Assembly: GCA_013287545.1 (NCBI GenBank)
Contig: JABDDQ010000004.1
Span: 4,086 to 68,085 of the forward strand
DNA: 64,000 nucleotides
Direction of reading: 5' to 3'
Source: Bacteroidota bacterium
GTDB lineage: Bacteria > Bacteroidota > Bacteroidia > B-17B0 > Aurantibacillaceae
Shown: piece by piece, positions 29,584-40,030 of the stretch
Layout of the letters: each line of letters begins with the position of its first letter
Numbering within the stretch: the first letter of the stretch is position 1
Position numbers and translations under genes: made by a program
Notes under the pieces: generated by a model
Told to the model about the DNA's origin: nothing
The model's input: the letters and a program-made list of their open reading frames with translations, nothing else
Database searches by the model: none

Positions 29584-30429
29584 ATGGGTTGGTTTAAGCG
29601 ACTAAAAGAGGGAATAACAACAAGCACGAAAGAGAAGAAGGAAACTCCCGAAGGACTTTGGTATAAATGCACTAAGTGTAAAAAAATTGCTACCATGCAG
29701 GAGCACGCCGCAAATAGTTACGTGTGTGTAAACTGCGGGCATCATGAGCGTATAAGTTCCGAACAATATTTCGATATTATTTTTGATGATGGTGCTTTTA
29801 CCGAATTACAAGAAGGCCTAATTGGTGGCGACCCACTTAACTTTGTAGATACCAAACCGTATAAAGACCGTATTACAGAAAGCCGTAAAAAAACAGGCCT
29901 AAATGATGCTATGCGTGCAGCCTTTGGTAAAGTACACGAGCAAGATTTAGTGGTTTGTTGTATGGATTTTAATTTCATAGGTGGTTCAATGGGTTCGGTA
30001 GTGGGCGAAAAAATTTCTCGTTCTATCGATTTCTGTTTGAAAACAAAAACACCTTTGCTTATCATTTCTAAATCGGGTGGAGCACGTATGATGGAAGCCG
30101 CATTTTCACTAATGCAAATGGCTAAAACATCCGCTAAGCTTAGCTTAATGGCAAAAGAAAAATTGGCTTACATTTCTTTATTAACCGATCCAACAACAGG
30201 TGGTGTTACGGCATCATTTGCTATGCTGGGCGATGTAAACATTGCCGAACCTCAATCGCTAATTGGTTTTGCAGGACCACGTATCGTTAAAGAAACCATT
30301 GGTAAAGATTTGCCAAAAGGCTTTCAAACAGCTGAGTTTGTATTAGAGCATGGCTTTTTAGATAAGATTGTAGTTCGCACTGAATTGAAAACTTTCTTAG
30401 CTAATTTTTTAACGGCTTTAAAAAACTAA
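29584..30429 (+). CDS. accD: Acetyl-CoA carboxylase carboxyltransferase subunit beta
   Basis: Zinc ribbon CTKCKKI...CVNCGHH; GSMGSVVGEKISRSIDF; ISKSGGARMMEA. Confidence 0.96.
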   Translation: MGWFKRLKEGITTSTKEKKETPEGLWYKCTKCKKIATMQEHAANSYVCVNCGHHERISSEQYFDIIFDDGAFTELQEGLIGGDPLNFVDTKPYKDRITESRKKTGLNDAMRAAFGKVHEQDLVVCCMDFNFIGGSMGSVVGEKISRSIDFCLKTKTPLLIISKSGGARMMEAAFSLMQMAKTSAKLSLMAKEKLAYISLLTDPTTGGVTASFAMLGDVNIAEPQSLIGFAGPRIVKETIGKDLPKGFQTAEFVLEHGFLDKIVVRTELKTFLANFLTALKN

Positions 30430-30438
30430 GGCACGTAG

Positions 30439-31188
30439 GTGGAAAAAATTTCCATCATAACGGTTACCTACAATAGCGCCCAAACGCTTGAGCAAACTAT
30501 ACAAACAGTTTTAGCGCAAACGTATCCTAATGTTGAGTACATTATTGTTGATGGCAAATCTATCGACAACACCCTTGCCGTTATTGAAAAATACCGAGAC
30601 AGAATTGCAACCGTTGTATCCGAAAAAGATGATGGGCTATACCACGCCCTTAACAAAGGAATAGCACTTGCCACCGGAGACATTATTGGCATTTTACACG
30701 CCGATGATTTTTATATAGATAACTCGGTACTTACCAAAGTAGCTGAAACTTTTACCTCAAAAAAAGCCGATGCCGTTTATGCTGATTTGTATTATGTAGA
30801 TAAAGACAATACAGATAAGATTGTCCGTACTTGGCGGTCGGGTGAGTATAAAACAGCTAACTTTTTATGGGGCTGGATGCCACCACACCCAACCTTTTTT
30901 GTTAAGAGAGATGTGTATATAAAACACGGTGCGTTTAATCTTACACTTCGCACATCTGCTGATTATGAAATTATGTTGCGCTTATTATACCGCCATAAAA
31001 TTAAAGCAGCTTACCTACAAAAGTTTATTATAAAAATGCGTGTGGGCGGACAAAGCAACGCATCGGTTAAAAACCGTGTAAAAGCAAATAATGAAGATAG
31101 ATTAGCTTGGAAGTTGAACGACCTTACTCCTTATTTCTTCACCCTTACTTTAAAGCCACTACGTAAAATAACGCAGTTTATTAAGTAA
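30439..31188 (+). CDS. Glycosyltransferase family 2
   Basis: ISIITVTYNSAQTLEQTIQTVLAQTYPNVEYIIVDGKSIDNT. Confidence 0.93.
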   Translation: MEKISIITVTYNSAQTLEQTIQTVLAQTYPNVEYIIVDGKSIDNTLAVIEKYRDRIATVVSEKDDGLYHALNKGIALATGDIIGILHADDFYIDNSVLTKVAETFTSKKADAVYADLYYVDKDNTDKIVRTWRSGEYKTANFLWGWMPPHPTFFVKRDVYIKHGAFNLTLRTSADYEIMLRLLYRHKIKAAYLQKFIIKMRVGGQSNASVKNRVKANNEDRLAWKLNDLTPYFFTLTLKPLRKITQFIK

Positions 31189-31218
31189 TATTTTACGTCT
31201 TGTCATTTCGCTTGTGCG

Positions 31219-31311
31219 TTGTCATTTCGACCGTAGGGAGAAATCTTTATTTGGGATTGAATCGATTACAAATAAAGATTTCTCAGTCGTGCCTCCTTCG
31301 AAATGACAAAC
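31219..31311. repeat. Imperfect inverted repeat GTCATTTCGACCGTAGGGAGAAATCTTTATTT ... AAATAAAGATTTCTC..TCGAAATGAC
   Basis: Arms 31219-31253 and 31270-31311 read directly. Confidence 0.85.
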
Positions 31312-31364
31312 CGTGTACGAAAATATTATAAAAAACTTTTTGTGGTTTTTATTCTAAGTAGCAC

Positions 31365-31883
31365 CTACAAATTATAAGCTGCTTTTACCGCAGCATAATT
31401 GTTATGGTTAACACCCGGTATAACCATAGCCGGAGGAATAATAACAATTTCTGCATTAATATTAGAAGTAGGCAGTACACAAGTGCTTGTGCCATTAAAA
31501 TATTCAAAATGAATGTATGGAGTAGGCTGATATAAATCGTTAGCAAAGCTTATCGTATAATTTGCTTTAGAGTTTGTATACGGGGTAGCCTCTAAACCAT
31601 TGGCAGATTGCACATAAACAAGCACAGCGGCATGTTCGCCGGTAGTAACTTCTGGCAGGGCAGTAAAATTATAGTACCATTGGTTGGCAGTAGTATCCCA
31701 CATTAATTGACTTGGTGTTATAGCAACATATTGGTTTATTATATTAACCGCACCCGAAGTACCATTGGTTCCATTGGCTCCAGTTAAACCAGTAGGACCC
31801 GTAGGGCCTTGTTTGTTGCATCCTGTAAAAATAATCAGCGAACTAATTACACCAATATATAAAAATCTCAAAGTCGGTTTCAT
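31365..31883 (-). CDS. Lipoprotein with short collagen-like GxT stretch
   Basis: FTGCNKQ lipobox then GPTGPTGLTGANGTNGTSG. Confidence 0.65.
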   Translation of the reverse strand: MKPTLRFLYIGVISSLIIFTGCNKQGPTGPTGLTGANGTNGTSGAVNIINQYVAITPSQLMWDTTANQWYYNFTALPEVTTGEHAAVLVYVQSANGLEATPYTNSKANYTISFANDLYQPTPYIHFEYFNGTSTCVLPTSNINAEIVIIPPAMVIPGVNHNNYAAVKAAYNL

Positions 31884-32020
31884 TTATTTGTTTTTTTAAT
31901 TTTTTCAAAGATAGATATTTTTAGATGCTGAAATGACAACCTATTTTGTAAAATATTGCTGAAAACTTTTTTGGGTTTTAGCCTGTATCAGTCGTAATTT
32001 TAAACAAATTATACAGAAGC

Positions 32021-34423
32021 GTGAGCCAGCATTATTTAGACGAGTTAAACCCCATACAGCGCGAAGCTGCCGAACATACAGAAGGACCTTTAATGATTAT
32101 TGCCGGAGCAGGCTCGGGTAAAACACGCGTACTAACCTATCGCATTGCGCATATTATAGAAAAAGGAAATAGTGCGTTTAATATACTGGCACTAACCTTT
32201 ACCAACAAAGCTGCGCGTGAGATGAAAGAGCGTATTGGGAAACTGATTGGTAACTCTGATGCCAAGGCTTTATGGATGGGGACATTCCATAGTGTGTTTG
32301 CAAAAATACTTCGCTTCGAGGCAGAGAAACTTGGCTACCCAAAAAACTTTACCATTTACGATACCGATGATAGTAAAAGTTTAATTAAAGAAATTTTAAA
32401 AACCTATAACCTCGATGATAAAGTTTACAAACCATCGTTGGTGCTAAACCGCATATCATCGGCAAAAAATAGTTTAATTACACCTAAACAATATTTAGCT
32501 AACCCTACAGCTATGGCAGATGATAGGGCTTCGCAAAAGCCCCAGTTGGGCGAAATATACGAACAGTATCAAAAACGCTTGTTCCGTGCCGGTGCTATGG
32601 ATTTTGACGATTTGCTTTTTAACACCAATGTATTGTTACGTGATTTCCCTGATGTATTAGTAAAATACCAAAACAAATTTAAATACATTTTGGTAGATGA
32701 GTATCAGGATACCAACTTTTCACAATATGTAATTGTAAAGCAACTGGCTGCCCGCTACGAAAACCTTTGTGTGGTGGGCGATGATGCACAAAGTATCTAT
32801 TCGTTCCGTGGGGCAAACATTCAAAATATTTTAAATTTTGAAAAAGATTACCCGGATGTAAAAAAACTGTTCTTAGAGCAGAATTACCGTTCTACTCAAA
32901 ACATTGTAAACGCGGCAAACTCCATCATTAAAAAAAATACCGAGCAGTTTGATAAAAACGTTTGGACAGGAAATCCTGAAGGAGAAAAAATACAAGTACT
33001 TTGTTCTGCTACTGATATGGAAGAAGGTTATAAAGTAGCCAACTCTATTTTCAATACAAAAATGAACAAGCAATTGCCTAATACGGCTTTTGCTATATTA
33101 TACCGTACCAATGCGCAATCGCGTGCGTTTGAGGAGGGTTTTCGTAAACGGAATTTGCCCTATAGAATTTATGGAGGTGTATCGTTCTACCAACGTAAAG
33201 AGATTAAGGATGTGCTGTCGTATTTTCGCTTAGCTATCAATCCAAATGATAATGAGGCCATGCGGAGGGTTATTAATTATCCCGCACGTGGCATTGGGCA
33301 AACTACGATTGATAAAATATCGGTTTTAGCAGCCGATAACGATGCCAGCATTTTTACCGTGATAGATAACCTGCAAGATTTTAACCCCGATATAAATGCA
33401 GGCACAGCAACTAAGCTGAAATATTTTGCAGCCATGATAAAAAGTTTCGGGCATATTGCCTTGCAGCAAGATGCGTACGAAACCGCTAATCAAATTATAA
33501 ACAGCACAGGCATTTTACGCGATTTAAATAAGGATAAAACCCCCGAAGAAATTAGTAGAGTAGAAAACGTAGAGGAGCTTTTAAGTGCTGTTAAAGGTTT
33601 TATTGAAACAGCACGTACACCGCAAGAAGAAGAATTAAAACAAGACATTGTTGAGCATGAAGCTCTTGATGCCGAAGATTTATTTGCACAAAAACCCGAT
33701 GCTACTTTAAAAACCATTGATGAGTTTATGCAGGATATTGCATTACTTACCGATGCCGATAAAAATAAAGACGACGATAATGCCGATAAAATAACGTTAA
33801 TGACTATCCATGCGTCTAAAGGCTTGGAGTTTCCGTATGTGTATATAGTTGGTTTGGAGGAAAATTTGTTTCCATCGCAAATGACTTTGATGGATAAATC
33901 GGATTTAGAAGAAGAGCGCCGTTTGTTTTACGTAGCCATTACCCGTGCAGAAAAACAAGCTACCTTAAGTTATGCCGAAAGACGTTTTAGATATGGTAAC
34001 CATGTTATGTGCGAGCCAAGTCGTTTTATTGATGAAATAGATGATAAGTACATTGAATATATAGATGCACCCGAAAAAAAAGAACCCAAAGTATTTGATT
34101 ATAATGGGGGAGGAGAAAGGTCGTTTCAAAAAAATACTACGAGAACCAGCAATGTTGATTTGATAAAACCAAAGCAAGCATCGCCACTATTAAAACGCAA
34201 TTTAGTCTCAACCAATAATGTAAACACCCAAGCAGCTCCCATTGATGCTGCCGAAATAAGAAGCATTAAAGAAGGCACCCAAGTTCAGCACGAAAAATTT
34301 GGTAAAGGCAATGTATTGGCTGTTGAAGGGGAGTCTCCTAACATAAAGGCAACCATTCAATTTGATTTAGGCGGACAAAAACAATTGTTGCTTAAATATG
34401 CCAAACTAAAAGTTATTACATAG
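32021..34423 (+). CDS. UvrD/PcrA-type ATP-dependent DNA helicase
   Basis: GTG start; IIAGAGSGKTRVLTYRI, DEYQDTN, VVGDDAQSIYSFRGA, LMTIHASKGLEF. Confidence 0.94.
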   Translation: MSQHYLDELNPIQREAAEHTEGPLMIIAGAGSGKTRVLTYRIAHIIEKGNSAFNILALTFTNKAAREMKERIGKLIGNSDAKALWMGTFHSVFAKILRFEAEKLGYPKNFTIYDTDDSKSLIKEILKTYNLDDKVYKPSLVLNRISSAKNSLITPKQYLANPTAMADDRASQKPQLGEIYEQYQKRLFRAGAMDFDDLLFNTNVLLRDFPDVLVKYQNKFKYILVDEYQDTNFSQYVIVKQLAARYENLCVVGDDAQSIYSFRGANIQNILNFEKDYPDVKKLFLEQNYRSTQNIVNAANSIIKKNTEQFDKNVWTGNPEGEKIQVLCSATDMEEGYKVANSIFNTKMNKQLPNTAFAILYRTNAQSRAFEEGFRKRNLPYRIYGGVSFYQRKEIKDVLSYFRLAINPNDNEAMRRVINYPARGIGQTTIDKISVLAADNDASIFTVIDNLQDFNPDINAGTATKLKYFAAMIKSFGHIALQQDAYETANQIINSTGILRDLNKDKTPEEISRVENVEELLSAVKGFIETARTPQEEELKQDIVEHEALDAEDLFAQKPDATLKTIDEFMQDIALLTDADKNKDDDNADKITLMTIHASKGLEFPYVYIVGLEENLFPSQMTLMDKSDLEEERRLFYVAITRAEKQATLSYAERRFRYGNHVMCEPSRFIDEIDDKYIEYIDAPEKKEPKVFDYNGGGERSFQKNTTRTSNVDLIKPKQASPLLKRNLVSTNNVNTQAAPIDAAEIRSIKEGTQVQHEKFGKGNVLAVEGESPNIKATIQFDLGGQKQLLLKYAKLKVIT

Positions 34424-34485
34424 CTAACATTATCTTAATAAACATTCTTGCCTATATGGCGGTTTTTTAGTAAGTTTGGTTTAGC

Positions 34486-37400
34486 ATGATAACATTTTTA
34501 CGTATTAAATTTCTTGCTTTTAACAAGATGCATGGCAGTATGCTGTTAAAAAAGTTCAGTTTTTGCAGTATATTACTAATTGGTTTTTTATTTTCTTTTA
34601 CTACCCAAGCACAAGTACATGCTGATTTTTCAGGGACACCGCTTAGTGGTTGCGCGCCTCTTAGTGTAACGTTTAGCGACCAATCTACCGGAGGTCCCAC
34701 TTCATGGAATTGGAATTTTGGCAACGGAAACACATCTACTATTCAAAACCCCGGTGCTACGTATTCTAACCCTGGTACATATACGGTTACGCTTACAGTT
34801 TCTAATGGGAGTTCAAACGATACAAAAACTAAAACAAATTATATTACCGTATACGCCAAGCCGGGTACAAACTTTAACTTAAGTACTGATACCGCTTGCA
34901 TAGGGCAAACCATAAACTTTACCGATGCAACTACCATAGCAAGCGGTGGGGCACCCATAAGCACTTGGTCGTGGGATTTTGGTGACGGAACATCACCTGT
35001 AACTACAGCAAATGCATCTCATAGTTACAATGCCGCAGGTAATTACCCGGTTAGTTTAATTGTAACTGATGGACATGGTTGTTCAAAATCACAAACAATC
35101 CACGTGGTAGTTTCACCTATGCCTGTGCCATCGTTTACGGCAAGTCCTAATTTTAAATGTACAGCACCCCTTGCAGTATCTTTTACCAACACATCTACTT
35201 CCGAGGGCAGCACTACTTATTTATGGCATTTTGGTGATGGTAGCACTTCTACACAAGCAAACCCTACGCATACATACACAACTGCGGGCAATTACAATAT
35301 TACTTTAGTTTTAAACCAGCATGGTTGTATCGATTCTATCGTAAAACCTAATTCTATTTCCGTTCAAAATATTGCAGCCGGTTTTGCGGCTACACCAAGT
35401 GTTGTTTGCTCGGGGCAGGCAATTACGTTTACAAACACATCTGCACCCGTAGCTACAATTGCCAATTGGGTTTTTGGTGATGGAGGTACATCAACTACTA
35501 TTAGTCCGGCACACACATACACAACTGCTGGAACCTATACCGTAACCCTTGCTGCTACTGATGCAAGCGGATGTTCAGGTAACGCTACTACAATAGTAAC
35601 TGTAAATCAAACTCCGGTGGCTGCCTTTACAGCAGATACGATGGTGTCATGTTCGGTGCCTTTTGCAGTTACTTTTTCAAACAGTTCTACAGGTGCATCT
35701 TCGTATCATTGGAATTTTGGTGATGGAACAGCTTCTGTACAACAAAACCCTACACATAGTTATACTACACCCGGCATTTACACCGTAACTCTTAGTGCAA
35801 AAAATAATAATGGCACCTGTGCCGATTCGTTGGTGAAAAACAGTTTTATTATTATTTCTCGCCCTGTTGTAAACTTTATTACCGTGCCCGATAGTGGTTG
35901 CGTTCCGCTTTCGGTAAGCTATACCAGCACCAGCACCAGCAGCATAGACCCAATAGCAACTTACTCGTGGAATTATGGCGATGGAAATTCAAACACAACA
36001 AATGTTGTAACTACAAACAACACGTATACTGCAGCCGGCATATATTCTCCAAGTCTTATTGTGAAAACCGTACGAGGTTGTTTAGATACTTTTGTATGTG
36101 CAGGCTGTATAAAATTAGGTACACCGCCTGTGGCAAGTTTTACCTTTACACCCGATTCGGTTTGTTATGGTATGCCGGTAACTTTTATAAATACATCAAC
36201 AGGGGCAACCGGTTGGAAGTGGTTTTTTGGCGATGGAGGAAACAGCACAATACAAAACCCGCTACATATTTATGCAGATACGGGCAAGTTTAAAATAAAA
36301 GTAGTTGCCTATAACAAAGGCTGTACCGATACTTCGGCAATCGATTCGGTTGTTGTATTAGCACCTAAAGCACAATTTAATTATACGCTTAGCTGCACAA
36401 ATTATTATCAGGTTCAGTTTGTCAGCACGGCAGAAGGAGCCGATTCTGTAGTATGGGAGTTTGGAGATGGTACAAAGGATACATTAAATCATGTAAGTCC
36501 GGTTCACACCTACACAAATAGAGGAGCCGTAACCGTAACACTTACCGCCTATAATTATAAATCGCGTTGCTCCGATTCTGCTACGGGGTCGTTTACTATT
36601 GCTCAACCAATAGCCTCTTTTACAGTAAACGCAAATAAAGGCTGTTATCCTTTTACGGCTGCATTTACAAGTACTTCGCAAGATGCCAGTACGTATTTTT
36701 GGAATTTCGGAAACTTATCTACACTTGGCGATACAGCTAAAGTAGCTGATACATCTTACACGTATATTCATCCCGGACGAGATATTGTAAGTCTACTCAT
36801 TACCGATGTTAATGGCTGCAAAAACATTTTTAAGGATACTTTGAAAACACTTGGGCCTTTACCAAACTTTAAAGCAGATACACTTACAGGTTGTCGTCCG
36901 TTTAAAGTTGTGTTTACTGATATTAGTACCAGCGATTCTGCACTTGTAAACTGGACATGGAATTTTGGCGATGGTACACCCATTGCAGCAACCCTCAGTA
37001 GTTCTTTTTCACATATTTATACAACACCAGGGTCATATAATGTTACTATGGCTGTAACCGATAAAAATGGATGTAAAGATTCAGTTACTAAATTAAATTA
37101 TATAAAACCGACCTATCCGTATCCGGCATTTTCGGTAAATCATTTTTCTTGTAAAGGAAATATGCTAACCTTTAATGCAGGTGCAACCAATGCCGTTGGA
37201 CCAACCTACAGTTGGAATTTTGGCGATGGAACTACAGCTACTTCACATAACGCTATAGTAACACATACATATACAAGCGATAGTTTATATCATATTACGC
37301 TAACCGTAAAAGATACCAATGGTTGCGATAGCACGATAAAAGATACCGTTCGTATTTTAAAGCCCACGGCTCATTTTACCTGGTCTGCTCCAAACCCTCA

Positions 37401-38391
37401 GTGTGGCAGTATGGTTGTTTATTTTCAGGATGCATCAACCGGTTTTGTTAATGGATGGAATTGGAATTTTGGTAATGGAGCAAGTTCAAACGCGCAAAAC
37501 CCCAGCAACACATACACGCAACCGGGATCTTATAACATATCTTTAATTGTAACAAACCCTGGTGGTTGTACAGATACATTTAGGTTAGATAGCATTATTG
37601 TGGTACCTGGTCCTATTGGTACTTTTACCTTTTCGCCTGCATCGGGTTGCAACCCACTTAAAGTTACTTTTATGGCTCATAGCTCAAATTCACTGTATTA
37701 CCAATGGGATTTTGGTGATGGAACCCTTGTGCAAGGTGGAGATAGTATTACACATACGTATACGCAATCGGGCTTGTTTACACCCATACTTACACTTGGT
37801 AATATAGTATCTACAGGTACTTGCTCGTTACCGGCTACTAATTTAACGGGTACAGTTACTACTATTAATTCGGTTAACGTGTCTTTAGCTCCTCCCATAG
37901 TAACACTTCCGCAAGATAGTAGTGAGCATATAACTACTACGGTACATGGAGGCACAGCACCATACAACTATAGTTGGTCGCCTAACAGCAATATAAACTG
38001 TGCTACATGTGCAAGTATACTTGTTACCGGTTCTGGACAAGATACATTGGTGTACTCGCTTACAACGCACGACCATAACGGATGCGTGGCTGTTACCAAT
38101 TTGTTGGTTATATCTAAACCTTGTATAGATAATACACTTATACCAAATATTTTTACACCAAACGGAGATGGTAAAAATGATGTGTTTTTTATACCGGGTG
38201 TTTGCCCTGATGATAATTATTCGTTGCAAATATTCGACAGATGGGGTAACACGTTATTTTCTACCCAACAACGCAATAATGTTTGGGATGGTAAACTGGC
38301 AAATGGCGACAACGCGACGGATGGTGTTTATTTCTTTATTGTAAATTTATCTAAAACAAGTTACAAAGGTTTTGTTAACTTAGTAAGATAA
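34486..38391 (+). CDS. Large multi-PKD-domain secreted protein with gliding-motility (CHU_C) C-terminus
   Basis: Many WNFGDGT PKD repeats; C-terminal IPNIFTPNGDGKNDVFFIPG...IFDRWGNTLF. Confidence 0.9.
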   Translation: MITFLRIKFLAFNKMHGSMLLKKFSFCSILLIGFLFSFTTQAQVHADFSGTPLSGCAPLSVTFSDQSTGGPTSWNWNFGNGNTSTIQNPGATYSNPGTYTVTLTVSNGSSNDTKTKTNYITVYAKPGTNFNLSTDTACIGQTINFTDATTIASGGAPISTWSWDFGDGTSPVTTANASHSYNAAGNYPVSLIVTDGHGCSKSQTIHVVVSPMPVPSFTASPNFKCTAPLAVSFTNTSTSEGSTTYLWHFGDGSTSTQANPTHTYTTAGNYNITLVLNQHGCIDSIVKPNSISVQNIAAGFAATPSVVCSGQAITFTNTSAPVATIANWVFGDGGTSTTISPAHTYTTAGTYTVTLAATDASGCSGNATTIVTVNQTPVAAFTADTMVSCSVPFAVTFSNSSTGASSYHWNFGDGTASVQQNPTHSYTTPGIYTVTLSAKNNNGTCADSLVKNSFIIISRPVVNFITVPDSGCVPLSVSYTSTSTSSIDPIATYSWNYGDGNSNTTNVVTTNNTYTAAGIYSPSLIVKTVRGCLDTFVCAGCIKLGTPPVASFTFTPDSVCYGMPVTFINTSTGATGWKWFFGDGGNSTIQNPLHIYADTGKFKIKVVAYNKGCTDTSAIDSVVVLAPKAQFNYTLSCTNYYQVQFVSTAEGADSVVWEFGDGTKDTLNHVSPVHTYTNRGAVTVTLTAYNYKSRCSDSATGSFTIAQPIASFTVNANKGCYPFTAAFTSTSQDASTYFWNFGNLSTLGDTAKVADTSYTYIHPGRDIVSLLITDVNGCKNIFKDTLKTLGPLPNFKADTLTGCRPFKVVFTDISTSDSALVNWTWNFGDGTPIAATLSSSFSHIYTTPGSYNVTMAVTDKNGCKDSVTKLNYIKPTYPYPAFSVNHFSCKGNMLTFNAGATNAVGPTYSWNFGDGTTATSHNAIVTHTYTSDSLYHITLTVKDTNGCDSTIKDTVRILKPTAHFTWSAPNPQCGSMVVYFQDASTGFVNGWNWNFGNGASSNAQNPSNTYTQPGSYNISLIVTNPGGCTDTFRLDSIIVVPGPIGTFTFSPASGCNPLKVTFMAHSSNSLYYQWDFGDGTLVQGGDSITHTYTQSGLFTPILTLGNIVSTGTCSLPATNLTGTVTTINSVNVSLAPPIVTLPQDSSEHITTTVHGGTAPYNYSWSPNSNINCATCASILVTGSGQDTLVYSLTTHDHNGCVAVTNLLVISKPCIDNTLIPNIFTPNGDGKNDVFFIPGVCPDDNYSLQIFDRWGNTLFSTQQRNNVWDGKLANGDNATDGVYFFIVNLSKTSYKGFVNLVR

Positions 38392-38394
38392 ATC

Positions 38395-39798
38395 ATGTCG
38401 CAAAACTATATACTACATAACGATACCATCGTTGCTTTGGCAACCCCGCATGGTTCAGGTGCTATTGCTGTTATTCGCCTTTCAGGAGAAAAAAGTATAG
38501 CTATTACCGAAAAAATATTCTTCAATAAAAAACACAAACCAATCTCTTTAGCTGATAAAAAATCGCACACCTTGCATTTCGGTTTAATTTGCGCCGGAGA
38601 AACCATTATAGATGAAGTGTTGGTTTCGGTATTTAAAAATCCAAACTCATTTACCGGAGAAGATAGCGTTGAAATTTCTTGTCACGGTAGTCAGTTTATA
38701 CAGCAACAAATTTTACAACTGCTAACTAAACATGGCGCACGTATGGCTGAACCCGGAGAGTTTACCCTGCGTGGCTTTCTACGTGGTAAATTCGATTTAA
38801 GTCAGGCAGAAGCCGTGGCAGATTTGGTAAGTTCAAATTCAGCCGTATCGCATCAGGTTGCTATGCAGCAAATGCGTGGTGGTTTTTCGTCTAAAATAAA
38901 AATACTGCGTAACAAACTAATCGACTTTGCATCTTTAATAGAATTAGAATTAGATTTTAGTGAAGAAGATGTAGAGTTTGCTAACCGTACCGAATTAAAA
39001 AATCTAATCACCTCCATTCAACATATTTTAGAAAAATTGATTGATTCATTTGAACTGGGTAATGTTATTAAAAATGGTATTCCGGTTGCTATTGTAGGTA
39101 AACCAAATGCGGGCAAATCAACCTTGCTAAATATTTTATTGCAAGAAGAACGTGCCATTGTATCCGAAATACCGGGCACTACACGAGATACGATTGAAGA
39201 TGAAATAACCATTGAAGGAGTTCTTTTTCGTTTTATAGATACAGCCGGCATACGCGATACTACCGATGTAATAGAACAAATAGGAGTAAACAAAGCCTTG
39301 CAGGCCATGCAAAAATCGGCTATTGTAATTTATTTATTTGATGCGCATGAGCTTAGCAAGCAAGATTTAATTTTAGAAACACAAAAAATACAGGAGCATA
39401 TTGGCAACTCGCAACTACTAATTGTTTGTAATAAAATTGATACTGAAGATTTAAATGAGTTGCAACAAGAGTATGATGAAATAGAAAATATTTTATACAT
39501 ATCAGCCAAAACACATTTGTATATAGATGATTTAAAAACTAAGCTGGTAGCCTTGTTTGATAACCGTACGGTAAACATTACCGAAACCGTTGTTACCAAT
39601 GCCCGTCATGCCGAAGCATTACACAAAGCCAATACTAATTTACACCGAGTTATAGAAGGTTTAAGCAATAACCTGCAAACCGATTTATTAGCGCAAGATA
39701 TACGCTATGCTTTAGAAGCCCTTGGGCAAATTACAGGCGAGGTTACAAATGAAGATTTACTTGCAAACATCTTTGGTAAGTTTTGTATCGGAAAGTAA
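38395..39798 (+). CDS. mnmE: tRNA modification GTPase MnmE (TrmE/ThdF)
   Basis: DTIVALATPHGSGAIAVIRLSG; GKPNAGKSTLLN; C-terminal FGKFCIGK*. Confidence 0.97.
   Translation: MSQNYILHNDTIVALATPHGSGAIAVIRLSGEKSIAITEKIFFNKKHKPISLADKKSHTLHFGLICAGETIIDEVLVSVFKNPNSFTGEDSVEISCHGSQFIQQQILQLLTKHGARMAEPGEFTLRGFLRGKFDLSQAEAVADLVSSNSAVSHQVAMQQMRGGFSSKIKILRNKLIDFASLIELELDFSEEDVEFANRTELKNLITSIQHILEKLIDSFELGNVIKNGIPVAIVGKPNAGKSTLLNILLQEERAIVSEIPGTTRDTIEDEITIEGVLFRFIDTAGIRDTTDVIEQIGVNKALQAMQKSAIVIYLFDAHELSKQDLILETQKIQEHIGNSQLLIVCNKIDTEDLNELQQEYDEIENILYISAKTHLYIDDLKTKLVALFDNRTVNITETVVTNARHAEALHKANTNLHRVIEGLSNNLQTDLLAQDIRYALEALGQITGEVTNEDLLANIFGKFCIGK
39781..39798 (+). other. Candidate integration core (attL side), TTTTGTATCGGAAAGTAA
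   Basis: Last 18 bp of mnmE; same FCIGK* segment used as attB by SGI1-family islands; a phage-like element begins immediately downstream. Confidence 0.5.
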
Positions 39799-39864
39799 TT
39801 ACCCTTCCCTTGCTTGTCAAGCCCTTGTCTTTGTTGGATTTTAGCTAAATCAATTTTCTTTTAT

Positions 39865-39945
39865 TTGTTGCCCAAACCTACTTTTTAAGCTAATTTTGTT
39901 GCCCAGTTGTTGCCCAAGCGTTCGGGCAACAAATTTGGGCAACAA
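39865..39945. repeat. TTGTTGCCCA cluster forming a palindrome
   Basis: Direct copies at 39865-39874, 39896-39905, 39907-39916; inverted copies GGGCAACAA 39924-39932 and TGGGCAACAA 39936-39945. Confidence 0.9.
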
Positions 39946-39986
39946 AAATGAAGCAAAAAACAGCACTTGGAGAAATAATGCTACTT

Positions 39987-40026
39987 CCAGCTACAACTAG
40001 CTACAAACAGCTACAACCAGCTACAA
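39987..40026 (+). repeat. Four tandem 10-bp repeats nnAGCTACAA
   Basis: ccagctacaa ctagctacaa acagctacaa ccagctacaa. Confidence 0.95.
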
Positions 40027-40030
40027 AGGG

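Noticed and set aside
31365-31883. Collagen-like GPTGPTG lipoprotein as unusual
   Set aside because: Short collagen-like stretches after a lipobox are common in this phylum
34486-38391. Dense short DNA repeats (TGGAATTTTGG..GATGG) considered as a CRISPR or satellite array
   Set aside because: They encode the WNFGDG motif of PKD domains; irregular spacing and one continuous ORF
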